The position numbers were made by a program, and so were the translations under genes. A DNA stretch of 64,000 bases from Emydura subglobosa (taxonomy: Eukaryota; Chordata; Testudines; Chelidae), in contig ML679961.1 in NCBI GenBank assembly GCA_007922225.1, forward strand, positions 6,617,702-6,681,701. Reading direction: 5' to 3'. The notes beneath the pieces are model-generated. The model was not told the DNA's origin, made no database searches, and worked only from the letters and a program-made list of their open reading frames with translations. Shown in pieces: positions 13,301 through 23,640 of the stretch (the stretch's first letter is position 1; each line of letters starts with the position of its first letter).

Positions 13301-16300
13301 GATCCTGACTGGGGATTTGGGCTCTACAGTAATTAAATGATAACAGACACTGAAGTCCTGTCCAACGCAAACTGACATTACAGGAAAAAAATCCACCAAA
13401 TTCTTTCAGTTATTGCAATCTTAAGTGTCACTTGTAAATATAGCAGTCAAAGGTAACTGATTTTTCAGCTGATCGTATCCCATTAAACAAAGGATCCAGG
13501 AGACACTCCACAAAAGCCATGCATCTTAAAGAGTGGCTAGAAAAGTAAGCATCCAACAATGTTAAAACAATTTATATGTCTTATAAACTGTGGTAGTGCC
13601 AAACTGTGCTAGGCACAGACCCCGTTCCAATCTAAAAATAGACAGGAGGGAGAGAAGCTACATACAAGCAGTGATAGACGGGTCTTAACTGCTTTTTAGA
13701 AAAACATCCTCCTGCCACCATTCAGCCCACTCTGCTTCCCCAACAGCAACCCTTAACTCCAAATCCATCATATTCAAGCTCCTCCCTCCCAATATTTGAC
13801 CCCTTCCTGCCACATAAATGAGCAATTCACTCAGAAAATAGATTACATGAATAAGTAGTCAGGTAGATTTTTTGTGGATCCTGTAGATGAAGTGAGTTTT
13901 CACAAGGGATTTAAATGAGAGTAGTGCTTTGCAAACCAGCTCAGAGAGGGCATCCCATGAAGAAGGGAAGCAAGGTAGGAGAGATTTATGACAGAAGCAC
14001 ACCTAGAAGGTGGAGGTTATAACAACTGATAGAGCATAGGGCACAGAAGTGGATAATGTAATAAGAAACAATGGTGGATAAGCAGGGAAAAGCAGAGTTA
14101 CACACTGTCTTAAACACAACCACAAAAACTTGAACTTGATCCAGTGAAGAAAGGGAAGCCAGTAAAGGGTTACAAAGAAGTGAGTGGTGTGGCTGGACAG
14201 GCAGATGGTGATTAATAGTGTCAGAAGCTACTGGGAAGGCGAGGAGGATAAGGATGAAGAGGCTTTGAGACGTGCCAAGGACGAGGTCATTAGTGATTTT
14301 GATGAATGTTGTGTTAATGGAGTGGAGGATGGAAGTCAGACTGGAAGGGCAGAACTCAAGGCAATGTTTGTAAACTGCTCACTTCATGTATATGGAGATA
14401 AAGGAAGTCGGGGGTAGTAGTTACAACAGGCACATAGTAAGGGATCAAAGGATATCTTTTCCTGCTAGACTAGACTAGAGCACGCTTGTACTATGGGGAG
14501 ATGGAGACAGAGAGATGTGAGATTAAGGAGAATGAAGGAGACGGTGATAGTAGGGCAAGGAAAGCCAGTAGGAATTCGGGGCACTGTGGCAGGTGGTAGG
14601 AAAGCTGTGAGAATGACAAGGAAGGAGGGAGATTACCACAGGTCCTGTCAATCTTAATTAAGAAATCAGCAAGCTCCTACATGGTGAAGGGTAAGGACAC
14701 AGGAGGGAGGGGGCTTAGGGTTGGTTTTGAGAAAATCAAGGGTTGCAACTGAGCAATGGAGGTTGTGGAAAAGTGATTCAATGAGGGTAAAGAAGCAGTA
14801 TTGTTTTGACAAGGAAAATAGCAGAACTAAGAAGGGAAGAAAATGAAATGCAGTGAAGGAAGCTAGTGTGGTCATGGGACTTTTTCCAGAGCCATTCAGT
14901 TCCGGAAGAGGGGAGTCAGATGTGAAGAGGTGAAAAAAATTTGAGGTTAGTGATGTGGACTACACAGTGTGACAGGAGTAAAAGGATCAAGAGTGGAGGA
15001 AACAGACAAAACAGTGGGGAAGAAAGGACAGAAAGTGGCAGAGATGTCATGGAAGAATCCAGTGAAGGGGCATTTTTGTTTTACTGTAAATAACTATAAC
15101 TACAAATTTGACCTAGCACTTCTCTACAGAAATTAACAGTCAGGTTTGCTTATTTTAACAAAATGAATACGAAATGTTTCTTGTATTCACACTGCCAAAT
15201 ATTCAAATTAACTTCTTCCTACCATTTCCAAATACCTCAAATCTAACCATAGTCTTTTCACTTTAATGGTTGAGGATAAAGCAGTCAATTAAGTAAAAAA
15301 TTATGTTTTCATTACCACGTTATGTGCCAATTTGAGCTACAGTTAGAGTTAAATAAGCTATTAATACAAAGAACAACAGCTGTAAGTAACACAAGACAGG
15401 CAACCAAAATAATACTGTAAGAGACTAATCCCTTGGATCTCTATAGTAAATATTAATTAGCCCAGAGTGATTTTTATTCCCCTAAAAGTAAATTTCAGGA
15501 TGGTTATAAATAATAAAGCAGAAAACTACTTGCAAAGATATTTTATCTACCAGTGTGGGAAAGAGGAAATGCAGAAAAATTACATGACAGTTTAAAAGGG
15601 ACTTTTGAGCACAACCTTCACTTTAATTTACAAGAGCTAGTGTTTCCCATCACACCTCTGTCCACAGACTTCACACTTTCACTGAGGGTGCAGAAAAATC
15701 AGTGTTGTGATGCAACACCTGAAGCTTTACTAAGAACTTCCTTATCAATTTGCAATACATTTGATAGGTAATTTTAAGTATTCTGATCACTTTCCTTGTA
15801 TTAGGCATCACTAAGCAGAATACAGTTTTGTTGCAAGAGCACCAGTTTAGCTACATGCTTCAAATTTGTGAAGATTCAGAGGTTTCAGGATTGTAACCAA
15901 GTATGCTTTAGGGCTTATTCAAAATGTAACAAGAACTGCATAATGAACAGACTCGTCATTTAACAATCTTGTGATATAATTCCAACTGTGAAATAATGGT
16001 TTACCATTACACTGTCAAACCCATAAAATAATCAATCCCAGGCCCTGATCCTACAAAGGCACTATGCTCCCCCCCAGCTCCCACTGCAGTTAGTGGGGTT
16101 CCACCTGCACCCATCTCATTGCAGAATTAGGACCAGGATGGTTAATATCCTTAAACAATAAAGGTGCTACTACATATTGGGCTTTTTCCCCCCCTTGGTA
16201 TGTGTTTTCTAACACGGAGTAGCATTAATATGTGAACTTTAAATATCTCTTCAAAACTGCTATTTCTACTTCTGAATTCAGCAGAACCGTTTCCAAGAAT

Positions 16301-19300
16301 AGGCATGCTCCAGAAATCTGATGAGTCACCCAGAGCAACAGTGGACTTGTTTTGGCAAATGCAATTCAAACACTGTGCAGTAGTATGTAGTGCTTATGCA
16401 TGGGTCTCCTGTCTGCTGACACACTAGTATCAATAGTTTAAAGATAATGGCAATCTTCATAAGTGAAAAGACTAAAACATCTACATAAAACACACATACC
16501 AAATGCTTCTGATTTTGAAAAACTTGTCACCAAACTGAGGAAAGTACGAAGCTTTTGATCATACATACGCATTTAAAGCACATGGGCTTAAATTGCAAGG
16601 AAGGTTTAGTGTGGACAATAGGAAAGATTCCTTTCAGGGTAGTTATGCACTGGAATATATTGCCTAGGGAAGTTGTGGAATCCCTATCACTGGTGATTTT
16701 TAAGAGCAGGTTAGACAAACACCTGTCAGGGATGGTAGTCTAGATAATACTTAGCCGTCTTGAGTGCAGGGGACTGGACTAGAAGACTTCTCGAGGTCCC
16801 TTCCAATCCTATGATACTATAAAATATATGTTTATAGTTTACAGAGTTTATTGGCTAACTGCTAGTTGAACATTTAAATGCATGAGGGACAATTTTTTTT
16901 AGCTTAAGAACTCAAACATGCAAGTCCAACTGCACATTGTTTCCTCTTTCAATGTTTATTTCTCCTACACAGTTAAATGCTCTGTTAGGAAGCTCTCATG
17001 AATATCAGACAAGAAAGAGATTCCTGATAACATTTTAAAAAGGGATTCAGTATCAATGGGAGTTTTCAACCACAGCTCCAAACAAGCTTTATATTACAAT
17101 GCCTGAGCTGAGCAAATAGGCATTAAGAGGATTTGTGGACGGGCCTAACAGTTAGGCACGCAACTGAAAATCAGCTTGTCGCTGAAAATCAATGAGATCT
17201 GGGTACCTAACTCCCACATCTCCTTTGAAAATCACAGCCTAAAATGTTAATTGATGGTACATCAAAGCACTGACAACTTGGAAAATCATCTCAGTACTGC
17301 AAGATTTCATTCTAAAAAGGGTTGACCATCAATAGGGGCTTTGCATGGTCACAGTGATCCTCACCAGCAAATTCAGTTAGAGGACTGGGACCTTACTTTT
17401 AGAGTGTGTTTCTTAACCAGACACCTTCCTTACAGAGGTCATACGGAGGAGACTGTGAAATACATAGGATCATTAAGAGATTCCAAGGCCAGAAGGGACC
17501 ATTGTGATCATCTACTCTGAGCTCTTATATAACACCGGCGATACGACTTCCCCAAAATAACTCCTAAAGCAGATGTTTCAGAAAAACATCAGCTACCTGT
17601 GCATACACAAAAACAGCTACAAGAATCACCTTGTATCCGACCTGTATCTGCATCTGCACGGGCAGCACACGCTATCTCACAGTGCCTCTTAGGAAGAGCA
17701 TCTGTGTGTGCGCATATGTACTGTATATAGGATCTCAAAGGCAGGGAAGTAGTTGTCTGTAGCTCATAGCCTTTGAGGCTAGTTCCCACCCTTTGAGATC
17801 CTATATTCCCCCCCCAAACACCATACAGAGAAAGGGGAGGTGATAGATCAAGACAGGCAGCAAAATCCCCCATGCTCCTGACCCCGCAGTGTAAGCAGTC
17901 AAGCAATTTAGGAAACCTCTCCCGACTTCATTGCCGTATCAAGTCAGTTGGAGAAAGAGGCAGCGGCTTCTGCAAAATAAGTCAGGAAGCCATGCTGACT
18001 TACTTTGCAGAAGCTGCTGCCTCCCTCTCCAACTGACCTAATACAGCAATGAAGTTAGAAGAGGCTTCCTAATCACTTGGCTGCTTAAACCACAGTGACA
18101 GGAGCATGGGGGATTTTGCTGCCTGTCTTGATCTATCACTTCCCCTTTCTCTGTATGGGAATGAAGGGGGAAGGGAGATAGGCTCTAGAAGGCAGGGAAG
18201 CAGCCTCATGAGCTGCAAACAGCTGCTTCCCCACCTTTGAGATCCTGCATTTAGAGGCCTGCGCGGACACAAAATTTGTATCTGCATCCAATCCACAACC
18301 CGCAAAAATGGTCCACGGATATCCACAGATTTGTAGGGTTCTACTTACAGACTGTATAATCAAGTCACCCTTTAACCTTCACTTTATTAAGCTAAATAGT
18401 TGTACCAGTGCCAAATACAGAAGTAGCATAACCTCTCTACTTCTACTGGAGATTCCCCTGTGTATGCACACAAGAACTGCTCGAGCCCTTTTGCCATAGC
18501 ATCACACTGGGAGCTCATGTTCAACTGATTATCCAAAACCCTCAAATCTTTTTCAGTCACTGCTTCCCAGGATAGAGTCCCCAGCCTGTAAGTATGGCCT
18601 ACATTCTTTATTCTCAGATATATATATTTACATTTAGTCGTATACTTGCATCCAGTTTACTAAGCGATCCAGATCACCCTGTATCAGTGACCTGCCTTTT
18701 TGTTATTTATCACTCTCTCAATTTTTATGTCATGTGCAAACTTTATCAGTGATGATTTTATGTTTTCTTCTAGGTCATTAACAAAAATGTTAAATAGAAA
18801 AGGGGCAAAAAAGCAATCCAAGCAGAACCCCACTAAATGATGATTCCCCATTTACAATTACATTTTGACATCTATCAATTAACCAGCCTTTAATCCATTT
18901 AATGTGTGCCACATTCATTTTATATTTTTCTAATTTTTTAATCAAAATGTCATGCAGTACAAAGCCAAATGCCTTACAGAAGTTAAAGTATATTATATTA
19001 ACTCTATTACCTTTACCAACCAAACCTGCAATCTTATCAACAGATTACAAGTTAGACAGGATCTATTTTTCATAATGCCCCATTGATTGGCATTATTTAT
19101 CGTACCCTCCCCTTTTATTCTTTATTAATCTAGTCCTGTAAAGGCCATTCCCTTGTCTCACCTGTTAGAACTGCTGATGTGGGTGCTTCAAAAACTATTA
19201 AAAGTGACACTGTGGTCATTTTGGGTTAAATTCAGCCCTAGATTTAGGGTTTTGGGTTTTTTTTAAATCTTTTACTAAACATAAAGGGCCTTGTTAATTT

Positions 19301-22300
19301 AAAAAAAAAAAAACCACTTCTGTTTGAAATGTTTTCTTTATTAAAATGTACACTTAAGATTATTATAATTAAAATCAGCATGCTGGAAACCTTTATTTAA
19401 ATCTTCAATTTTAATCTTGTTTTGCATTTGTACTTTACATATTTTCCTAAAGAAAGGCTGATACTCATTGGTAGGTATAATTTTGTACTGTTTGCTAACC
19501 ACAAGGATACACTACCTCTTGTACACATATGCAATTATATAGTTTAACACACGTATTCAGATTCTTGATTTTTAACATTTGTTTATTATGTTACAAAATG
19601 GGGAATAATTCTTATTTCCTAGATTAATTTTTAGTTCTAATTCGTGTCAAGCTACATTTGGATGGAAATTCGAAATCAAACAAAATGCACAAAAACAGCA
19701 TTTTAAAATTGTTCACATAAAATTACTTTAAAAGTGCTGATACATAAGAAAAATGTTTATCAAAGCATATTTTGCATTTAAAACCAACTGATTTACTAAG
19801 CAAAGGAAATATCTTTCGTTAGTGAATTTTATGGATTGTGACCAGAAACAATGTCCTACTAGCTCTAAAATATTTAGGATCTCATTCCCTTACACCTTAT
19901 TTTCATTCAGATTGGAAAAGAAAAACAAGCTTTCCTGCTTTTTCAATTTTGGACCAAGTAATTGAATCAACATAATTGATATGAACTAGCTCTATAAACT
20001 GAAATAAAGAAAAAATTCTCTCTACATCTGCCAAAGAGGCTAGTGCTGTTAAAAGTTGGTTTAGCATTTCAATAAGCTGCTTCCCTGTCCTTAGCCAGGG
20101 CCTGCCACCAGTTCAGTGGTTTGACTTTCTTTAAAACTCCAATAGCAAATATGTACTGTTGAATATTTTTATTTAAAGCATTTATTAATAGGTTTAGGCC
20201 TCAGAGTCAGAATTTCAAATTTTAAACAGTTATTTTTAAGAAAAATATTTATATAAACAAATCCAGGTTTGATTTTTTTTTAAATGATCAATTTTTATCC
20301 CCCTTGACAGCTTCTTTTGGGACCAACAAATGTTTTAATGCATTTTTATTTATTTTCAGCTTTTTAAAAAATAAACAAGCATTCCCCTGTAAGTATTTGC
20401 AGCCCACGCCTGGCAGAATTGCAAAGTTGTCTGTTTTCATAGTCACAGCACAGACGCACGTTATATTCTTACATTTTTCTATTTTAAAAACCTTCCTGGC
20501 TATTAAAAACATAGATAAGGACCTTCAATTTTTTAAAAGAGATTTTAAATCTGACATTGCCCCTCAATATATTGTCTGGGATTACAATAATTGGAACAAA
20601 GATACAATTTTACTTGGCCTCATTGACACTTCATGCTTATGAAATAAATGCACATTGCAATAAGATTGCTTCATATTAAGGGTGGTTACCCCAGATAAGG
20701 AACTTTCCGTGGGGGCGGGGGGTAAGGCAGGACTCTATAAGCAGCTTAGAATCTTTTACAAAAATTAATTGGGGTTGCAAACATATTCTCTCTGCTTTAA
20801 GAAATTCAAATACCAGTTATGTTTCCTCATAACATAACCAAGTCTATAGCAGTAAATTGGTAACCATAGCATTAATTGACCAGAGACTGGCAACTTTTTT
20901 TGTTTTAGGATCCCAAGAAAAAAATGTCCATGTAACAAAACTTGTACTTAAAAGACATCCTTCTGGATCAAACGGGTAAAGCTACACTGTAAATCATTTT
21001 CATCCAGGGAGAAGGGATAGAGGTTTATCATCTTTAAGCATAACCCTGAAACTGGAGAGATACAAAGGAACAACATGTATGGGGAAGCATTGCATGCATT
21101 GAACCCCTGGCAGACACTTGAGGGTGGAAAGTGAACAGGAGGCATGCTCCAAACTTGACTGACCAACAGAGGAAATTCAGGGGTGAAGGATTCTTACCAC
21201 AGACAAGGTGCTCTTTTTGGGTTGGCCACAGGAGCAGTTAGCGGAGTTCAGCAATCTTTGATAATGAGAAACAAGACCCCAGACACACACAAGGGGTGAA
21301 GGATGTGTATCCCACATTTACTTAGTTTACCAATCTGATGCCACTCTTAAAACTGCTTTTGGGGGAAATAAACACAGCCATCCCTTCCTTCCTTAACACA
21401 CATGCCAGCATCTCTCTAATTATTACGATTTATTATTTGTATGGTAGTGTCTAGGGATGCCAATCCTAGACCAGGACCTCACTGTGCTAGGCACTACACA
21501 AACTCCTAACAAAACCCCACCCCAAGACCTTTACAATTAAAGCAGTTTCCCATACACAGCTTCTCTCTCATTCATGCACTGGGGCAGTTTCTCACAAACA
21601 TACACAATCTACAGCCAGCAGCAGCTGTTTCCTTCTCAGAAATATATACAAACCTCATTTTTGTGTGTTTGTTTTTTTATAGAGGAAGACCATCTCAGTC
21701 AGGGCATGTCAGAGACACCAGTAAGACAGTCAGTGAAAAAGCCTGGTTTGGGAAAGGTACTGGGAGTTAGAGGATGTGCCCTTTTCAGGGCCACTTCAAA
21801 GGAAGAGTTAAGCTATGTCTACACCGATGGTGGCAAATTCGCTGCTGTCAGATCGATTTACCCGGTTCGATTGAGTGGCAGTGAAGACCCACTCAATCGA
21901 TCCGGAAGTCGATTTAATAAAACCACCTCCAGAAAAAACGTAGCGCTGCATCACCGGGTACGCATTTCCCATCGGCGCAGCATAGTGGAGACGGCGCGCA
22001 GAACAGAAGTTAAGTTGACGTAAGTTACGCAAGCTATTCTACCTAGCTCCAGTCAACTGCTGCCGAATTTGCCGGTCTGTGTAGACCAGGCCTCAGTCTT
22101 TCATATAGTTCTGTACAAAAGCCTCATTTTGGGAGGAAGGAGATAGGAAGCGAGGAGCAGCTCAGCAGGACAATCAGACTCTCAGAGTCAGCTGTTCACA
22201 ACAGCCTGTTTTGGGAAGATATTATGGAATATCTGGGGGGTACCCGTTCACAGAAGGTGTTTCGGAGACAACTCAGTAGCACAGCTGGGAGTCTCCAACA

Positions 22301-23135
22301 GACGAGCATAGCAGCCTGATTCAAGTGTGTGATGTGGAGAGACATTTATGCAACTGTGGGGAGGAGCACGGGGGTAGAACGCTCCTGCCTCGGGCAGTCA
22401 GTTTCTCGCATGCACACCGCAGGACCCAACATCATCTTTTACACAGAGACGCACGAGATGTAAAATGGTGACAGAGGCTTTAGGAAAAAAGTACTGGGTC
22501 TCTAGAGCGATGGGGTGGGGAAGGAGACAGTTGTGTGATGGAAACCCCCTCCCAGGACTGTCAGGAGGAGTCCCTTGACCACACTATTGGAGACGGGCAA
22601 TGCAGGGGGGTGGGGCAGGGGGAGGAGGAGAAGTTTGACTGCATGGGGGCTGGCTGTACAGAGGGTCGACTCCATCGGTGGGCAGGGTGACAAGGCCAGG
22701 GCTGGATGCTCTGTGCAGGGCTGGAGAGAGGGGATGTGTACAAGGAGCGGGGGGACGCAGCGGAGCAGCAGGCGGGTGTGGGGCGGGGATGGGTAGCTGT
22801 GCAGGGGGGGTCGGTGCCAGCTGCAGAGCCGGTGGCTGAGGAGTGTGCACCCGGGGGTGTGGGAGGGGGGTGCGCAGGTGACGGCTGGATGTGGGGGTGT
22901 CTAGGGAACAGCTGGAGGTATTAGAAGTGCATGGCTGGGGGGGGGCGAGGGGCGTGTCGGGGGCTGAGGGGACGGGACGGGACGGAGGCCCGAGGTGTGG
23001 GCCGATCCCCCCTCCCCCGCCGGGCGGGCCGGGCCGGGCCGGGCTGACCTTGCGCAGCGCGGGCACGAAGAGCCCCCGCCATTTGGGGCCGTTCTCCTCG
23101 CTGAAGAACTCGTAGGGCTGCGGCGGCGGCTGCAT
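1265..23135 (-). CDS. SOS2: SOS2, 5' part (coding exons 1 and 2, rest off the window)
   Basis: SOS2 is a Ras/Rac guanine-nucleotide exchange factor. It is recruited by GRB2 to activated receptors at the plasma membrane, where it loads Ras with GTP. Exon 1 (23049-23135) encodes 29 residues including [16 protein letters not shown]. Exon 2 (1265-1390) encodes 42 residues including [18 protein letters not shown] and [10 protein letters not shown]. Together they form the start of the N-terminal histone-fold domain, which regulates autoinhibition and lipid binding. The exon 2 wording ([20 protein letters not shown]) fits SOS2 rather than SOS1, and the neighbouring L2HGDH supports this. Both junctions are phase 0 with GT-AG (donor gtcagc for exon 1, gtgaga for exon 2). 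The start codon is in a CpG island with G at -3. Intron 1 is 21,658 bp. The PH-DH, REM, CDC25 and proline-rich parts lie beyond the left edge. No lesion is seen in the two exons. Confidence 0.96.
1391..2553. other. SOS2 intron 1, 3' part with an 18-bp duplication
   Basis: Mostly non-descript intron. At 2307-2342 an 18-bp unit, gtcagggttagctaacat, occurs twice in direct tandem. The surrounding 2130-2345 has scattered gctaac and tttacact words reminiscent of the GTCTACAC-type elements elsewhere in the window, but too decayed to assign. A purine-rich stretch lies at about 1795-2110. Confidence 0.5.
2555..2645 (-). repeat. Old L2/L3-type LINE tail fragment
   Basis: Words such as ttgttatttattgatggca, ccctcctttcaagacctcac and agtctaa match, on the minus strand, the common amniote LINE/SINE tail that reads AGACTGTAAG...AGGGACTGTC. 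It is short and diverged. Family assignment is from memory of the tail pattern only. Confidence 0.35.
2850..3126. mobile_element. Foldback repeat with GGTGAGGTAAT arms
   Basis: The segment acaaggtgggtgaggtaat with ccagcttctgttggtgagag (about 2914-2973) reappears inverted at about 3039-3096 (ctctcatcaactgaagttgg, then ttacttcaccctccttgt). The outer ends are ggtctcggtccaggatat on the left and atatcctgggactgacac on the right, an imperfect inverted repeat. The same arms occur at 40793-40945 and, as single copies, at 12283-12358 and 27588-27690. The single copy at 27.6 kb adjoins a Penelope-like endonuclease fossil. Confidence 0.65.
4043..4595. mobile_element. Non-autonomous hAT-like foldback element inserted in CR1
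   Basis: The CR1 sequence is interrupted between two exact copies of cagatcat (4035-4042 and 4596-4603), an 8-bp target-site duplication typical of hAT transposons. The termini are inverted: left TAGAGCCCTGC, right (reverse complement) TAAAGCTCTGC, 9 of 11 matching. Inside are several hairpins: gcatctcaaagacgggga (about 4125-4142) pairs with ttccccatgtttgagat (about 4178-4194), and gctcccctgcctgccgccaa (about 4233-4252) pairs with ttggcagcaggcaggggaac. No transposase frame is present. A related element lies at 17589-18343. Confidence 0.88.
5096..5187. repeat. Four tandem copies of a 23-bp unit inside CR1
   Basis: The unit ttaaagttaagctgactgg plus cctg is repeated at 5096, 5119 and 5142, with a fourth copy at 5165 that diverges in its last bases. 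The CR1 family normally has this segment once, so this is a local expansion after insertion. Confidence 0.9.
5386..6340. other. SOS2 intron 1, unclassified sequence
   Basis: No recognised gene or element. The open frames on both strands around 5950-6310 are GC-rich chance frames without a recognisable protein domain. Confidence 0.5.
6345..6537 (+). mobile_element. CR1 3' end fragment
   Basis: Plus-oriented CR1 3' UTR. Key words: gggatggatcacttcatgat after a small deletion, cattccctctgaggcacctg, ggatactgggctagatggac and gacccagtatggccattctt. The same sequence appears inverted at 43441 and 54355 and in plus orientation at 57150-57245. Confidence 0.9.
6862..7055. mobile_element. GTCTACAC-ended palindromic element, degraded
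   Basis: The left end has agtgtctacacagaca and the right end tcttacgtcaacctaacagt followed by gactac, a decayed inverted copy of gtctacac. The body carries the gatgtaagt / ttacgtcaac pair typical of the family, which recurs near 21810, 41440, 46735 and 63066. It is non-coding. Confidence 0.55.
7063..11282. other. SOS2 intron 1, degraded repetitive sequence without recognisable genes
   Basis: Several GC-richer open frames of 60-120 codons occur between 7678 and 9727, for example at 7678-8025 minus and 9173-9511 plus. None shows a domain I recognise, and none is bounded by convincing splice sites. The block 8870-9520 (ending near ccacaaggtggcgcatcaag) has the look of an old LTR-retroelement remnant, but no paired LTRs or reverse transcriptase can be shown. 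9740-11280 is AT-rich with nothing recognised. Confidence 0.35.
11283..11350 (+). repeat. Repeat fragment with hammerhead-like core, degraded
   Basis: Reads ctgaagaagagagctgaaat, then ctttcgaaagcttatg and finally tttgttagtctc. This is a diverged copy of a repeat common in reptile genomes whose usual form is CTGATGAAGTGAGC...GCTCACGAAAGC. The order CTGANGA - hairpin - GAAA resembles a hammerhead ribozyme core, but there is an extra A after CTGAAGA (11292) and stem III is lost, so activity is unlikely. Family assignment is uncertain. Confidence 0.45.
12283..12358. repeat. Fragment of the GGTGAGGTAAT repeat
   Basis: Contains ggtgggtgaagtaatatctt, tgttggagagagagacaagc and ccacacagagctcttcaggt, the same arm sequence as at 2914, 27588 and 40793. 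A single arm only, with no coding content. Confidence 0.65.
12359..13584. other. SOS2 intron 1, no feature seen
   Basis: No gene or clear repeat. Pyrimidine-rich stretches at 12690-12900 produce the longer chance frames. Confidence 0.5.
13585..15070. repeat. Probable ancient, highly diverged interspersed repeat
   Basis: The purine-rich block includes the sequence words cagctcagagagggcatccc (about 13938), ttgaacttgatccagtgaag (about 14130) followed by gaagccagtaaagggttaca (about 14155), and aagaaatcagcaagctccta (about 14660). This pattern recurs in an old LINE-type repeat of many amniotes. Divergence is high and I cannot assign the family. The 77-codon plus frame at 14184-14417 has no recognised domain. 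Confidence 0.35.
15071..16583. other. SOS2 intron 1, no feature seen
   Basis: AT-rich intronic DNA with no recognised gene, repeat family or conserved element. Confidence 0.5.
16585..16822 (+). mobile_element. CR1 3' end fragment
   Basis: Plus-oriented CR1 tail: aggaaagattcctttcaggg, aagttgtggaatccctatca, agcaggttagacaaacacct, ggactggactagaagacttc and finally aggtcccttccaatcctatg at the 3' terminus. The 5' end is truncated. Confidence 0.9.
17463..19165 (-). mobile_element. CR1 LINE in two pieces (17463-17588 and 18344-19165)
   Basis: The 3' terminal piece (ttccaaggccagaagggacc, cattgtgatcatctactctg) lies at 17463-17588, and RT-proximal sequence continues from gtataatcaagtcacccttt at about 18356 to 19165. 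The minus frame at 18790-19023 reads [20 protein letters not shown] and [19 protein letters not shown], a CR1 reverse-transcriptase segment. The two pieces flank the foldback element 17589-18343. From what I know of the CR1 3' UTR, about 270 bp that should lie between the pieces is missing, so the insertion was accompanied or followed by a deletion, or two copies are involved. Confidence 0.85.
17589..18343. mobile_element. hAT-like foldback element with a long internal palindrome
   Basis: The right end (reverse complement) reads TAGAACCCTACAAATCTGTG then GATATCC, 23 of 27 identical to the left end of the element at 4043. The left end tcagctacctgtgcatacac resembles that element's other terminus. 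The body is a large imperfect palindrome: about 17824-17982 (ccatacagagaaagg ... ataagt) pairs with about 17998-18159 (acttactttgcagaagctgc ... ttctctgtatgg). Each flank carries the hairpin aaggcaggga...ttccca..ctttgagatcc (about 17735-17793 and 18190-18246), also found in the 4043 copy. No target duplication survives, so this copy is older or was rearranged. It is non-coding. Confidence 0.8.
19166..21423. other. SOS2 intron 1, AT-rich single-copy-looking sequence
   Basis: Low GC content, frequent A/T runs, and no recognised gene or repeat family. The 112-codon plus frame at 20304-20642 ([18 protein letters not shown]) shows no domain I know and no splice context. I treat it as chance. Confidence 0.5.
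21424..21545 (-). repeat. Old LINE/MIR-type tail fragment
   Basis: Contains ttattacgatttattatttg, accaggacctcactgtgcta, ggcactacacaaactcctaa and cctttacaattaa. On the minus strand this is the common amniote tail with GGGTCCTGG and CTAGGCGCTG-type words. Moderately diverged; family from pattern memory. Confidence 0.55.
21810..22093. mobile_element. GTCTACAC-ended non-autonomous DNA element, near complete
   Basis: Inverted ends: left tatgtctacaccgatggtgg then caaattcg; right (reverse complement) ggtctacacagaccggcaaa then ttcg. The body has a second inverted pair, actcaatcgatccggaagtc against gatcgatttacccggttcga, and the gttgacgtaagttacgcaag segment shared with copies at 41440 and 63066. About 284 bp and non-coding, a MITE-like structure. 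The 149-codon frame across it is incidental. Confidence 0.8.
22094..22560. other. SOS2 intron 1 next to the CpG island
   Basis: No recognised element. GC content begins to rise towards the SOS2 first exon. Confidence 0.5.
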
Positions 23136-23640
23136 GGCCCCGGCGGCGGCTCCTCCGCATGAGGGGCTGTGGGGGCCCGGCTGGCCGCTCCGCTCGGCTC
23201 GGCTCGGCTCGGCTCCGTGCCGGGCCCGCCCGCCCCCGGAAGGCCGCGCGCAGCCCCGGCCGGCTACGACGGCGCCGCGCGGCAGGGACAGGGACGGGCC
23301 CGGGCTGGGCCAGCAGGCGGCCCCCGCTTCCCCTCGGCTCGGCCCGGCCGGCGCTGGCGGCTCCTCATACGGGCCGGGCTCCGCAGGCCGCGCTGGGCCG
23401 GGCGCTGCGCAGGCTGGGGGGGGCGGGGCTCTCCCCCCCCCCCGGCCCACGATCACATCCGGGTTGGGGGCGGGCGCGCATGCGCGTGGCTGCTACCCCG
23501 CAGCCGCGCAGCCCCAGAGCGACCAGGGCGCCCCCTAGGGACCGCGCCGGGTAAAGCCAGAGCGCCTGTCTGCGCTGCCCTGCCCTGCCCCAGCCCGCGC
23601 GCCTGGCGGGTGGTTCCCTGCTAGGGGCCGGGCTGAGATG
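22950..23640. promoter_or_regulatory. CpG island and probable promoter of SOS2
   Basis: Strongly GC- and CpG-rich DNA surrounds SOS2 exon 1. Upstream of the start codon (to the right, minus-strand gene) are an exact NRF1-type palindrome CGCGCATGCGCG at 23475-23486, an ETS-like ACCCGGATGTG on the minus strand at about 23453-23463, and Sp/KLF-type gggcgggg boxes near 23425. No TATA box is evident. The transcription start probably lies among these sites, about 300-350 bp upstream of the ATG. This is inferred from motifs only. Confidence 0.75.
23049..23135 (-). CDS. SOS2: SOS2 coding exon 1
   Basis: 87 bp, 29 codons from [11 protein letters not shown] to VPALRK, ending in phase 0 before donor gtcagc. 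The start has G at -3. The same frame stays open for 107 codons upstream to another ATG at 23456, which I attribute to high GC content. Confidence 0.97.

Noticed and set aside
20304..20642. 112-codon plus frame as a hidden gene in SOS2 intron 1
   Set aside because: AT-rich, with no recognised domain and no splice or promoter context.
22584..23456. 290-codon minus frame as a gene
   Set aside because: It contains SOS2 exon 1, but everything after the splice donor at 23048 is GC-rich intron and the part before 23135 is 5' UTR or promoter.
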